Below are positions 34,656 to 43,140 of a DNA stretch of 64,000 nt, piece by piece. This DNA is from Oscillospiraceae bacterium (GTDB lineage Bacteria; Bacillota; Clostridia; Oscillospirales; JAAYXM01), in NCBI GenBank assembly GCA_015068085.1, contig SVLF01000007.1, positions 1-64,000 of the forward strand. The letters run 5' to 3'. The notes beneath the pieces are model-generated. The model was not told the DNA's origin and did not search any database. It worked only from the letters and a program-made list of their open reading frames with translations. Position numbers and translations under genes: made by a program. Positions within the stretch are counted from its first letter, which is position 1. Each line of letters starts with the position of its first letter.

Positions 34656-34868
34656 ATGATTAAATTTAAGGTGAAGGTTATGCTTGCAATGCGCAACATG
34701 ACGCAAAAGGATCTTGCAGAAAAAACAGGTATCAGACCGCCAACAATTTCCGCAATCTGCACCGGAGCAGTGAAGCATCTTCCAATAGACGTATTGGATA
34801 AAATTTGTGCGGTTCTTGAATGTCAACCCGCAGATTTGATGGAGTATAGGGAATCCGCAAATGATTAA
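34656..34868 (+). CDS. Cro/CI-type XRE regulator of the element
   Basis: This 70-aa protein is a single HTH_3 domain (KVMLAMRNMTQKDLAEKTGIRPPTISAICTGAVKHLPIDVLDKICAVLECQPADLMEY). AGAAGGAG precedes the ATG. It is divergent from the leftward gene block and probably represses both promoters through the TACGAA repeats, keeping the element quiet. The closely related YozG/Xre-like family is typical of integrative elements. Confidence 0.88.
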   Translation: MIKFKVKVMLAMRNMTQKDLAEKTGIRPPTISAICTGAVKHLPIDVLDKICAVLECQPADLMEYRESAND

Positions 34869-35085
34869 ATTTAAGACGTGGCGGGGGAGTATATTGCGGG
34901 AGAAAATTTTCTCACTTGCGAATTTTGTTTATACCACGCCTATCTCCTCACCAAATCGTATTTAAATTTCAAAAAACGACCGTCAGCGAAAATAAAAAAA
35001 TGCGGCAACAGCTTACGTTTTTATAAGCTATTGCCGCATTTCATATTTTGAGATTTTGCAATATTTTATCAACTGCGTTTTGAAT

Positions 35086-35253
35086 CTACTTTTCCAGTTC
35101 TTGCTCTTGGTTCTTAGATAACACAACCTTTGCATCTTCATCTGAACCTTTCTTTAGCATTGATTTTCTTTTTGATTGAAGTATTTCTTCGGGAGTGTAG
35201 CTGTCAAGATACATCGTTGGGTAGTAATCCGGAATTCTTTTATTTGACACCAT
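35086..35253 (-). CDS. Small charged protein, function unknown
   Basis: This 55-aa protein (MVSNKRIPDYYPTMYLDSYTPEEILQSKRKSMLKKG...) starts at ATG 35253 after AAAGGAGAAAAGAAAA. The longer ORF start in the track would read through a hairpin-rich region (35279-35366) and has no ribosome binding site. The motif YTPEEI-x-x-x-K resembles short proteins seen on conjugative elements, but I cannot name a function. Confidence 0.55.
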   Translation of the reverse strand: MVSNKRIPDYYPTMYLDSYTPEEILQSKRKSMLKKGSDEDAKVVLSKNQEQELEK

Positions 35254-35278
35254 TTTTCTTTTCTCCTTTTCTTCTGGA

Positions 35279-35366
35279 TTATCGCTCGAATTGTGCTTTG
35301 CACAATTCCGAGCGGTTCGTTTCAGTTCAAATGTGCGCGAGCGCACTTTGAACGAACCGAACTTTT
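35279..35366. repeat. Cluster of strong inverted repeats
   Basis: A perfect hairpin GAATTGTGC-TTT-GCACAATTC and an imperfect one GTTCAAATGTGCGC...GCGCACTTTGAAC sit between the 55-aa gene and the 19-bp inverted repeat. They may terminate upstream transcription or be a small palindromic repeat element. Confidence 0.5.
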
Positions 35367-35415
35367 CTTCCATTGATTATTGAAATTTCTTATAAGTGGA
35401 TTAACTTAAATTGAA

Positions 35416-35478
35416 AAACAGTTAAATTTTGTCCTATATATAAAATATATATTTATTCTGGACAAAATTTAACTGTTT
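35416..35478. repeat. 19-bp perfect inverted repeat with AT-only-like loop
   Basis: AAACAGTTAAATTTTGTCC (35416-35434) and its exact complement (35460-35478) enclose 25 nt of almost pure A/T. The right arm ends in the stop codon of the 194-aa gene. It may be a terminator, an origin or a protein-binding site; no long T-run is present. Confidence 0.7.
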
Positions 35479-36061
35479 ACTTTTTTCCTTTATAATTCCA
35501 CCAAGCATTTGGGGTTATGTAATGACCGATTGTTCTGATTTCGCCGTCCGCACGTCTTTTCCTTTCTATATTTCTATCGATCACTTCAAAATCTTCTATT
35601 AAAACTTTTTTAGCTCTTCCTATTACTTTTTCACTAATTCCGCCCAAATCTACTGATATCTGATAATTTGTGGTCAATTCATCCCAACGATGTTGAATTG
35701 ACCACAAATAAACTTTCAAAACCACTTCCCAAGAAACATTAGCTGCTGAATATCTATGATTTTTCAAATCATCTATTGCTCTTGGATCAATTCTGATTTC
35801 AGTCTCCTGTGGTATGATTTTTATGCAATATTTTTGCTCACTGTTTAAACATTCACAAAAGCCGTTCTTTGTTATCTCTTCAATTGCTTTCTTTAGTCTA
35901 TGTCTCGTTTGAGTTTGTGGAGCAAGCGATAAACTTCGACATAAGTCGGTCAAATTGCCTTCAAAACCATTTTGTTCCGCAATTATCGCCAAAACTCCGA
36001 ATTCACTTTTCTCGAGCGGGAGCCACTCTTTGTAACAGCTTACTTTTTCAACTTTCATCAC
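35477..36061 (-). CDS. Winged-helix-like protein, possible replication or regulatory protein
   Basis: This 194-aa protein is not recognised. Residues 14-75 (LEKSEFGVLAIIAEQNGFEGNLTDLCRSLSLAPQTQTRHRLKKAIEEITKNGF) look like a winged helix of the kind used by plasmid replication initiators and helix-loader proteins. The rest has mixed alpha/beta character with basic patches (IERKRRADGEIRTIGHYITPNAWWNYKGKK). The 19-bp inverted repeat at its 3' end could be its target. A replication or maintenance role is inference only. Confidence 0.6.
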   Translation of the reverse strand: MMKVEKVSCYKEWLPLEKSEFGVLAIIAEQNGFEGNLTDLCRSLSLAPQTQTRHRLKKAIEEITKNGFCECLNSEQKYCIKIIPQETEIRIDPRAIDDLKNHRYSAANVSWEVVLKVYLWSIQHRWDELTTNYQISVDLGGISEKVIGRAKKVLIEDFEVIDRNIERKRRADGEIRTIGHYITPNAWWNYKGKK

Positions 36062-36073
36062 AATGCTCTCCTT

Positions 36074-36529
36074 TTATGCTATTTTTACATCTTTAATCAG
36101 AGCGGGAGCAGAGTCAACATCTTTCTTTTCTTCCTCTTGGATTTTTACTCCGATTTCCGCAAACTTTTTGATTTCGGGAAACTTCTCAATAAACCACTTC
36201 TTGATTACCGGATATCTATACTGCAACGCCTGACATTTGGAAATTTGAATCATTCCAGAAAGTTCCTCTGCTATACTTTCTTTTTCTTTTGGAGATAAAC
36301 TCTTGTTTGTTGAGATGTAATCATACATATACTCATACGTTAAGCCGCGATAGGTGTTCTTCTTATGATTCTTCTTTATTGTTCTAAGAACAACAGAATA
36401 CTCCGGATAATCTTTTCGCACCTGCTGGAGATGCGCATATTCTGGACTCATCGTATTTTCTGCTCTCTTGGCAAAAGTTCTGTCCATTACAATCTTTCTT
36501 GCCGCATGGGAAATCTTTAAAGTATTCAT
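36074..36529 (-). CDS. Unknown small protein, paralog of its upstream neighbour
   Basis: This 151-aa protein starts at ATG 36529 after AAGGAGGT. RKDYPEYSVVLRTIKKNHKKNTYRGLTYEYMYDYI and RYPVIKKWFIEKFPEIKKFAE align with the next gene, so they are tandem paralogs. It is rich in Lys and aromatic residues, with no TM segment or known motif, and is probably cytosolic. It lies 12 bp upstream of the winged-helix gene, in a likely three-gene operon running leftward from about 36940. Confidence 0.7.
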   Translation of the reverse strand: MNTLKISHAARKIVMDRTFAKRAENTMSPEYAHLQQVRKDYPEYSVVLRTIKKNHKKNTYRGLTYEYMYDYISTNKSLSPKEKESIAEELSGMIQISKCQALQYRYPVIKKWFIEKFPEIKKFAEIGVKIQEEEKKDVDSAPALIKDVKIA

Positions 36530-36542
36530 TTCAACTACCTCC

Positions 36543-36938
36543 TTATGCACTCTGCTCAACAAGATTGTTTTCTATCATCTGACGCGGCGTCTTAACTTCA
36601 GGGAACTTCGCCAAGAACCACTCTTTTACTTCGAAGTAAGAAGCTGTTTCAAAACTTTCACTTTCAGTCTTACCGATAAGTTCATAGTAGAACTTGAGTG
36701 CTTCTTCATTATTTCTTCTCTGAATGTACTTTTCCATATAAGAGTATGTGAGACCTTTGTACTCAGCTTTTCTCTTGGTTTTCTTTACTTCTCTGACCTT
36801 AACTTCAAATTCCGGATAATCAGAACGAATTTTCTTTATCGCCTCATAAATGTCCGAACCGTAAACTCTTGCTTTCTTTGCCTCTGCCTTTGTGATCTCA
36901 ATTACCTTCAATTCAAAATTTGCAAACATTGTAGTCAT
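36543..36938 (-). CDS. Unknown small protein, first of a tandem paralogous pair
   Basis: This 131-aa protein contains RSDYPEFEVKVREVKKTKRKAEYKGLTYSYMEKYI and YFEVKEWFLAKFPEVKTPRQ, the same two blocks as the downstream gene. ATG 36938 is used by the track, but ATG 36929 lies 9 nt after AAAGGA and may be the real start. Basic, no TM segment, function unknown. The next 470 bp upstream (36939-37412) contain no gene that I can support, only the right end of the element. Confidence 0.7.
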   Translation of the reverse strand: MTTMFANFELKVIEITKAEAKKARVYGSDIYEAIKKIRSDYPEFEVKVREVKKTKRKAEYKGLTYSYMEKYIQRRNNEEALKFYYELIGKTESESFETASYFEVKEWFLAKFPEVKTPRQMIENNLVEQSA

Positions 36939-37339
36939 TTCCTTTCATAATTAAATTTGATTTTTTATTGTTTATGATTTTCTTTTTATTTAAGTTTTCT
37001 GCGTTAGACTGTTACCTACGATGTGTCAACTTTCATTTTTTCTTTTCTCCTTTCCGCAAGTTTTTTTGTCTCGTCCCTTGCTTTGTGAATATAGTATACC
37101 AAATACAAAACAAAAACCAGTCGTTTTAATGGTAAGTTTATAAAAAGTTACAATAAAAAAACTGCAAGCTTTTTTGCCCACAGTTTCAGTACATATTCAA
37201 AGTTGTATCAGACTTGTTTGCTACTGGAATAAACGTTGAAGATTAGATGTATAAAAGTTGATTAAAAGATGTTATTGTGTTATAATGTTTTTAGCAATCA
37301 GTTCAAGCAGTTTATATAAGCAATGAATCAAGAGGTTTT

Positions 37340-37412
37340 GAAACGGGAGTTGCCTGAGAGCGCTTGCTTGCGGGGAACTCGACAGAGTTCACCGGAGCCG
37401 ATAGTTCGGCTC
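37340..37412. other. Element right end with short inverted repeats next to attR
   Basis: Just inside attR lie GAACTC-GACA-GAGTTC and GAGCCG-ATAGTT-CGGCTC. They could be arm-type binding sites for the integrase. A GAGAGCGCTTG (37355-37365) matches the tRNA sequence just 5' of the attachment core. Confidence 0.4.
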
Positions 37413-37462
37413 AATGGCATTCAAGAGGTCATGGGTTCGATCCCCACCGTCTCCACCAAACA
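37413..37462 (+). repeat. attR, 50-bp direct repeat
   Basis: Exact copy of 26378-26427 and the displaced original 3' end of tRNA-Ala. It is followed by the tRNA's own terminator. Confidence 0.92.
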
Positions 37463-37465
37463 GAA

Positions 37466-37497
37466 AACGTACCATCCGTAAGGTTGGTACGTTTTTT
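37466..37497 (+). terminator. Original tRNA-Ala terminator, now beyond attR
   Basis: AACGTACC...GGTACGTT followed by TTTT. It would lie directly downstream of tRNA-Ala if the element were excised. Confidence 0.75.
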
Positions 37498-37753
37498 GTT
37501 TTGGTGTTACGCGAGACGGTGAGGGATCGAACAGGACGGCGCTCCGCAGAGCGCAAAAAGGGTGCCGGTGGCACGCTTTTTAGTCCGCGGGTAGATCCCC
37601 AATGTAAGTTTACGAAGAACGCAAATGGCATCCGTAAGGTTGGTACGTTTTTTGTTTTGATGTTACGCGAGACGGTGAGGGAGCGAACAGGACGGCGCTC
37701 CGCAGAGCGCAAAAAGGGTGCCGGTGGCACGCTTTTTAGTCCGCGGGTAGATC
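37473..37753. repeat. Two direct repeats of 125 bp, period 156 bp
   Basis: Copies at 37473-37597 and 37629-37753 differ at two positions. Each contains the right arm of the tRNA terminator, a GCGCTC...GAGCGC hairpin, and a terminator-like stem AAAAAGGGTGCC/GGCACGCTTTTT. The ORFs predicted across them in both frames are artefacts of the duplication. Confidence 0.85.
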
Positions 37754-37760
37754 TCCTGTG

Positions 37761-38699
37761 TTAAAACAGCTTATCATTGATCATATATATAGGCTTTGCC
37801 ATTTTACCTGTGGTATCTAAATTATATTTAGATTCAAAATATTTTATTATCTCTTCTTCGGATGGGAATTCTATCCATTGATATGGTTCCTGGAACGCTA
37901 ATTTTTCCAAAAGATATACAGAACCATCTTTTTCATATATCACTCCTGCATGATCCAGAAACAGAAACGGATCAGATTCATCTACGGTATTGTGCACAAC
38001 AAGACCGATAAATTTTAATTTGGAATTTTTAAATTGAATTCCTCTCTCCTTAAGAGCTTGCTCCAAAACCTTTTTTTGAACCTCTTTATCAGTTGATAAG
38101 CTTGTAGGTATTGGTGCATAAAAGTTTTCAAATGCCTTTAAATTTTCATCTGTCATATATTTAGCGGGCATCATTTCAAACGAATTACTGTCAAAAGCCA
38201 ATGTCCACATGGATGTTTTTTCAAAATCAGTGTTGTTTATCAGGATATCATCTCTCAACAATGTAAACACTGCCATTCTGCAACAAACACCAACAAAATC
38301 AGGATATTTTTGCTCCCATACGTCGTTTATCTCATAAGGGTCGTAATTCACTTTATCCAAAGTGTTCCAACCCTTCAAAACCGATTCGGGCGCAGTTTCA
38401 TTGTATATATTAACGTAGTTAATACAATCTTTAATATATGATTCTTTTATTCCTGCTTTTTCCAAATCCTTGCTAAGCTCTGATTGATCTTCTTCAGAAA
38501 TCAAGTTACTGAATTTCACCTCGGGATTTACATAGGGATCTGTTATCCCACTGGATCTCAGATCTTTCGCATATCCGCTTTGGTTTTTATCAGGACTGTT
38601 CTCCCCCAAATTATCTGAACAAGCAGAAAATAATGCTGTCACCATAACTGATATTAAAAATACACTCAAAATTCTTTCAGCACTTTTTAAAACCTTCAT
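37761..38699 (-). CDS. DUF4300-like lipoprotein
   Basis: This is a secreted lipoprotein of about 312 aa, with a signal peptide ending in a lipobox (VTALFSAC). The body resembles DUF4300 proteins of Firmicutes (CCRMAVFTLLRDDILINN, TSMWTLAFDSNSFEMMPAKYM, FIGLVVHNTVDESDPFLFLDHAGVIYEKDGSVYLLEKLAFQEPYQ). The function of the family is unknown to me; the conserved DHAGV and EKLAFQEPYQ blocks suggest an enzymatic or binding pocket. The start is uncertain (ATG 38699, or ATG 38720). It lies outside the mobile element. Confidence 0.75.
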   Translation of the reverse strand: MKVLKSAERILSVFLISVMVTALFSACSDNLGENSPDKNQSGYAKDLRSSGITDPYVNPEVKFSNLISEEDQSELSKDLEKAGIKESYIKDCINYVNIYNETAPESVLKGWNTLDKVNYDPYEINDVWEQKYPDFVGVCCRMAVFTLLRDDILINNTDFEKTSMWTLAFDSNSFEMMPAKYMTDENLKAFENFYAPIPTSLSTDKEVQKKVLEQALKERGIQFKNSKLKFIGLVVHNTVDESDPFLFLDHAGVIYEKDGSVYLLEKLAFQEPYQWIEFPSEEEIIKYFESKYNLDTTGKMAKPIYMINDKLF

Positions 38700-38901
38700 T
38701 TTTGTAACCATTCCTTTCATTGTGTTAAAGACACAAAACAACATGTAATAAAATCAAAATGCACTGCATTTTGTACCATACCTCTTCACTCTTAACTTTT
38801 CCCTCTTACCTGTCTGAATTTATTCAGACTTATTCTCCTTATTTCAATATTTATTACTATGGTTAAAACTTATGCGGTTCTTTCGAAAAATTTGTCGATA
38901 T

Positions 38902-39083
38902 GCAAACTAAAGTTTGCCCGATATTTTTACTATCGTAAAATCAATATGTTTTCCCTTCGGTCAAACTCGATATGATATAAATCTCGTTGCCGCAAGGCAA
39001 CATATCGAGTGCGAAGCACATATCGAGTCATTTTTGACATATCGAAAATCGAGGTACGAGATTTATATCGACGAATTCAACTT
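38902..39083. repeat. Palindromic repeat element (hairpin cluster)
   Basis: The region holds nested perfect stems: GCAAACT/AGTTTGC, GATATAAATCTCGT (38974-38987) with its exact complement at 39056-39069, GTTGCC/GGCAAC, GTGC/GCAC and GAATTCAAC/GTTGAATTC. Spurious ORFs across it read HIECEAHIE, a peptide I recall from mis-annotated intergenic repeats in gut Clostridia. The rest of 38700-39262 shows no gene. Confidence 0.65.
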
Positions 39084-39262
39084 TGTTGAATTCATTATAC
39101 CATGTTTTCTTCCCATTTTCAATGGATCTTCAAAAACGGTAAATCCTTCATTTAAAAATTTTATTTTTGTTTTTTGCATAATCACCTCATTCCCGCGCAA
39201 AATATATGTACATCATCACGAAGAGATTTCGTGCTGATACAATTTTTAAGAGGTGAATTAAA

Positions 39263-39403
39263 ATGTCTAACCAGCAGAACAACAAAAACAATCAGAACAA
39301 CCAGCAGAATCAGCAGAACAAGAATAACCAGAACAATTCTCAGAACAAAAACAATCAGAACAACAGCCAGAACAAAAACGACAACAACCAGAGCAACTAT
39401 TAA
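39263..39403 (+). CDS. 46-aa Asn/Gln-rich protein
   Basis: This ORF is below the track cutoff but has a strong ribosome binding site (AAGAGGTGAATTAAA) and its own terminator. The protein MSNQQNNKNNQNNQQNQQNK... is 35 Asn+Gln of 46 residues, with four Lys and no hydrophobic core, so it should be disordered. The reverse strand reads as a 78-aa hydrophobic ORF, which is only the complement of AAC/CAG codons. A role in spore coat or stress assemblies is conceivable in a sporulating host but is not shown by the sequence. Confidence 0.65.
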   Translation: MSNQQNNKNNQNNQQNQQNKNNQNNSQNKNNQNNSQNKNDNNQSNY

Positions 39404-39412
39404 ACCCGGCAA

Positions 39413-39455
39413 AAACAACCGTTCCGCTTACTCTCTCGCGGGACGGTTGTTTTTC
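39413..39455 (+). terminator. Terminator of the Asn/Gln-rich gene
   Basis: AACAACCGTTCC pairs with GGGACGGTTGTT (one G-T pair), followed by TTTTC, ten bases after the stop codon. Confidence 0.8.
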
Positions 39456-39484
39456 TTGAACAGAAAAAATATTTATGGTACAAT
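39456..39484 (+). promoter_or_regulatory. dinB promoter, third copy of the 29-bp promoter motif
   Basis: TTGAAC-17 nt-TACAAT with TGG before the -10. The spacer AGAAAAAATATTTATGG matches those before murB and mntA. Confidence 0.75.
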
Positions 39485-39521
39485 ATATAATACAACAGAG
39501 TATCCCGAAAGGAGGATTTTC

Positions 39522-40739
39522 ATGGACAGACACATACTTCACTGCGACCTGAACGCATTTTTTGCATCTGTTGAAGAGGTCCGCAATTCCGAGCTTCGCA
39601 AATATCCCGTGGCTGTCTGCGGAAATCCTGAAAACCGCCACGGGATTATCCTCGCCAAAAACGAAAAGGCTAAAAAATTCGGCGTAAAAACTGCCGAAAC
39701 AATATGGCAGGCACAGAAAAAATGCCCCGGGCTTGTGCTTGTCCCTCCACATTACAAAGACTATGCAAAATATTCGCGCATAGTAAACGACATTTATCTG
39801 CGCTATACCGACCTTGTCGAGCCGTTCGGTATTGACGAATCCTGGCTCGACGTGACCGGCTCTGCCCATCTTTTCGGAACTCCGCGCGAAATCGCAGACG
39901 AGCTGCGGCGCGTGGTGAAAAGCGAAACAGGCCTTACCATATCTGTCGGAGTTTCCTTTACAAAAGCATTTGCAAAGCTCGGAAGCGACTATAAAAAGCC
40001 TGATGCCACGACAGTAATAACACGTGAAAATTACAAAGACATTGTCTGGAAGCTGCCGGTTACGGATTTGCTTTTCGTAGGAAAGAGCGCGAAGAAAACT
40101 TTCGAGCGCCTCGGAATCTCCACTATCGGTGAGCTTGCCGCAAGCTCAAAGGAAAGCATCAGCTCCCTTCTCGGAAAAACAGGAGAAACAATACACGACT
40201 ATGCCAACGGAATAGACTTATCCCCCGTCCAATCGGCTTTTGCTGAAACCGACCCGAAATCCATCGGGCGCGGAACAACCTTTCCACACGACCTTACGGA
40301 GATTTCTGACATCAGAACAGGCATAACAGTTCTTTCCGATGACGTTGCTGCGCGTCTGCGAAAAAAGCACCTTATGGCAAACGTGGTAACGCTGACAGTC
40401 CGTGACCCCAACTTCAAAACAACATCACGTCAAAAAACGCTTTCCACACCCACGCATCTTGAACACGACATAACAGAGGCGTGCATGGAGCTTTATATGC
40501 GCTATTATGCAACGCGCCGCTCTCCCGTGAGAATGCTTACCGTCACGGTATCTTCTCTCGTTGATGAGGATACGGCAGGGCTTTTGCAATTTTCGCTCTT
40601 CGGCGATGATGAAATGCACGAAAAAACCGAACGAATGGAGCTTGCGATAGACAAAATACGCAACAAATTCGGACGGGATGCAATGAAAAAAGGTTCGTTT
40701 TTAAATCGTGACTTCACCATACGCGATAAAGACGGCTAA
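39522..40739 (+). CDS. dinB: DNA polymerase IV (Y family)
   Basis: DinB is an error-prone translesion polymerase. It is 405 aa from ATG 39522 (AAAGGAGGATTTTC upstream); the earlier ORF start is spurious. The palm motif HCDLNAFFASVEE carries the first catalytic aspartate, and FGIDESWLDVTG carries the DE-type pair (here DES). SVGVSFTKAFAKLGSDYKKP, helix-hairpin-helix repeats (LFVGKSAKKTFERLGISTIGELA) and the little-finger domain follow. There is no visible C-terminal clamp-binding peptide of the QxxLF type beyond LLQFSLFG. Confidence 0.95.
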   Translation: MDRHILHCDLNAFFASVEEVRNSELRKYPVAVCGNPENRHGIILAKNEKAKKFGVKTAETIWQAQKKCPGLVLVPPHYKDYAKYSRIVNDIYLRYTDLVEPFGIDESWLDVTGSAHLFGTPREIADELRRVVKSETGLTISVGVSFTKAFAKLGSDYKKPDATTVITRENYKDIVWKLPVTDLLFVGKSAKKTFERLGISTIGELAASSKESISSLLGKTGETIHDYANGIDLSPVQSAFAETDPKSIGRGTTFPHDLTEISDIRTGITVLSDDVAARLRKKHLMANVVTLTVRDPNFKTTSRQKTLSTPTHLEHDITEACMELYMRYYATRRSPVRMLTVTVSSLVDEDTAGLLQFSLFGDDEMHEKTERMELAIDKIRNKFGRDAMKKGSFLNRDFTIRDKDG

Positions 40740-40762
40740 ACTCAAAAAAACGGCAAAAGTAC

Positions 40763-40792
40763 TTGACAAACAAGTGCTTTTGGGTGTATTAT
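40763..40792 (+). promoter_or_regulatory. guaB promoter
   Basis: TTGACA-18 nt-TATTAT about 40 bp upstream of guaB. The -35 lies in the loop of an imperfect repeat, AAAAGTACTTG / CAAGTGCTTTT, which may be a regulator site. Confidence 0.6.
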
Positions 40793-40805
40793 ATTCTTTA
40801 AATAA

Positions 40806-42293
<1,488 letters not shown>

Positions 42294-42294
42294 A

Positions 42295-42333
42295 AACAGC
42301 TATGAGCCGCATTCACTATGCGGCTCTGTTTAT
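42295..42333 (+). terminator. guaB terminator
   Basis: GAGCCGCAT-5 nt-ATGCGGCTC inside an outer AAACAG/CTGTTT pairing, followed by ATTA. Confidence 0.8.
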
Positions 42334-42359
42334 TAAAAAATCAAAGGAATGATTACTTT

Positions 42360-43085
42360 ATGTCCTGCAAAATGCAAAAGGATTTGAGCGTTTTTATAAG
42401 CCAGTGCGACAGCACTTCAAAAATGAGTATACCGAGCATCTTTTCCCTCTTCGGCGATCTTGCATCGGAGCATGCCCCGCAGATAGGTCTTGGTTTTAGC
42501 ACTCTTGCAGAAAAAGGCTTGTTCTGGATTGCCGTAAGAACCAAAATCAAGGTTCACCGCCGCCCTGAAATGACGGAGAGCTTCCTTGCAAACACCTGGC
42601 CGGAAGCCCCCGGCAGGGTGCGCTGTGTAAGGTACTACACCCTCACAGACATCAACTTGAATCTGATTGCCGAAGGCAAGAGCGAATGGGCAATAGTTGA
42701 CCTTTCAACCGGAAGACCGCATAAGCTCTCAGAAATCTATCCGGAAGAAATGCAACATCTCACCGACACTGCTTGTGACGAGCCCTTCAATAAAATCGCT
42801 GAGAACACCGATGATGCAGAAAAATTTGCCGTCTACACCGTTCGTTCAACGGACATTGATATTGGCAAGCATATGAACAATGCGGCATATATCCGTGCGG
42901 TTTTCGGTGCATTCACCTGCGCAGAACTTGAGGCAATGGATATAAGCGATGTTGAAATAAACTTCAAAGCGCAGTGCTATGAAGGAGATGAGCTTGCATT
43001 CTACAAGCGCAAATGTGGCGATGCACTTGAAGTAATCGTTCTGCGTCCCGACGGAAAATGCGCCGCGACGTTAAGACTTGCGTGA
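42360..43085 (+). CDS. Acyl-ACP thioesterase (FatA/FatB-like)
   Basis: This 241-aa double-hotdog thioesterase releases fatty acids from acyl-carrier protein. The N-terminal hotdog contains FSLFGDLASEHA and GLFWIAVRTKIKVHRRPEM. The second contains VRSTDIDIGKHMNNAAYIRAVFGAF, where D-x-D-x-x-x-H-M-N-N is the family's catalytic Asn/His pattern. AAAGGAATGATTACTTT precedes ATG 42360. It stands alone between guaB and a convergent terminator. The role may be fatty acid release or membrane adjustment. Confidence 0.88.
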   Translation: MSCKMQKDLSVFISQCDSTSKMSIPSIFSLFGDLASEHAPQIGLGFSTLAEKGLFWIAVRTKIKVHRRPEMTESFLANTWPEAPGRVRCVRYYTLTDINLNLIAEGKSEWAIVDLSTGRPHKLSEIYPEEMQHLTDTACDEPFNKIAENTDDAEKFAVYTVRSTDIDIGKHMNNAAYIRAVFGAFTCAELEAMDISDVEINFKAQCYEGDELAFYKRKCGDALEVIVLRPDGKCAATLRLA

Positions 43086-43096
43086 AATATTGAATA

Positions 43097-43140
43097 AAAA
43101 AGCATACTGCGTTCACAAAAGCGAACGCAGTATGCTTTTT
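43097..43140. terminator. Bidirectional terminator, thioesterase and GH4 genes
   Basis: AAAAAGCATACTGCGTTC and its exact complement form an 18-bp stem with A- and T-runs at the ends. The right arm touches the GH4 stop codon. Confidence 0.88.

Noticed and set aside
37389-37764. Opposing 113-aa and 116-aa ORFs over the 156-bp repeats
   Set aside because: They include attR tRNA sequence and two copies of a hairpin repeat, with repeated peptide blocks caused by the duplication.
38914-39237. 107-aa ORF containing HIECEAHIE
   Set aside because: It is encoded by nested palindromes typical of an intergenic repeat and has no ribosome binding site.
39182-39418. 78-aa very hydrophobic minus-strand ORF
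   Set aside because: It is the complement of the Asn/Gln-rich gene; AAC/CAG codons read as Val/Leu on the other strand. It has no ribosome binding site.
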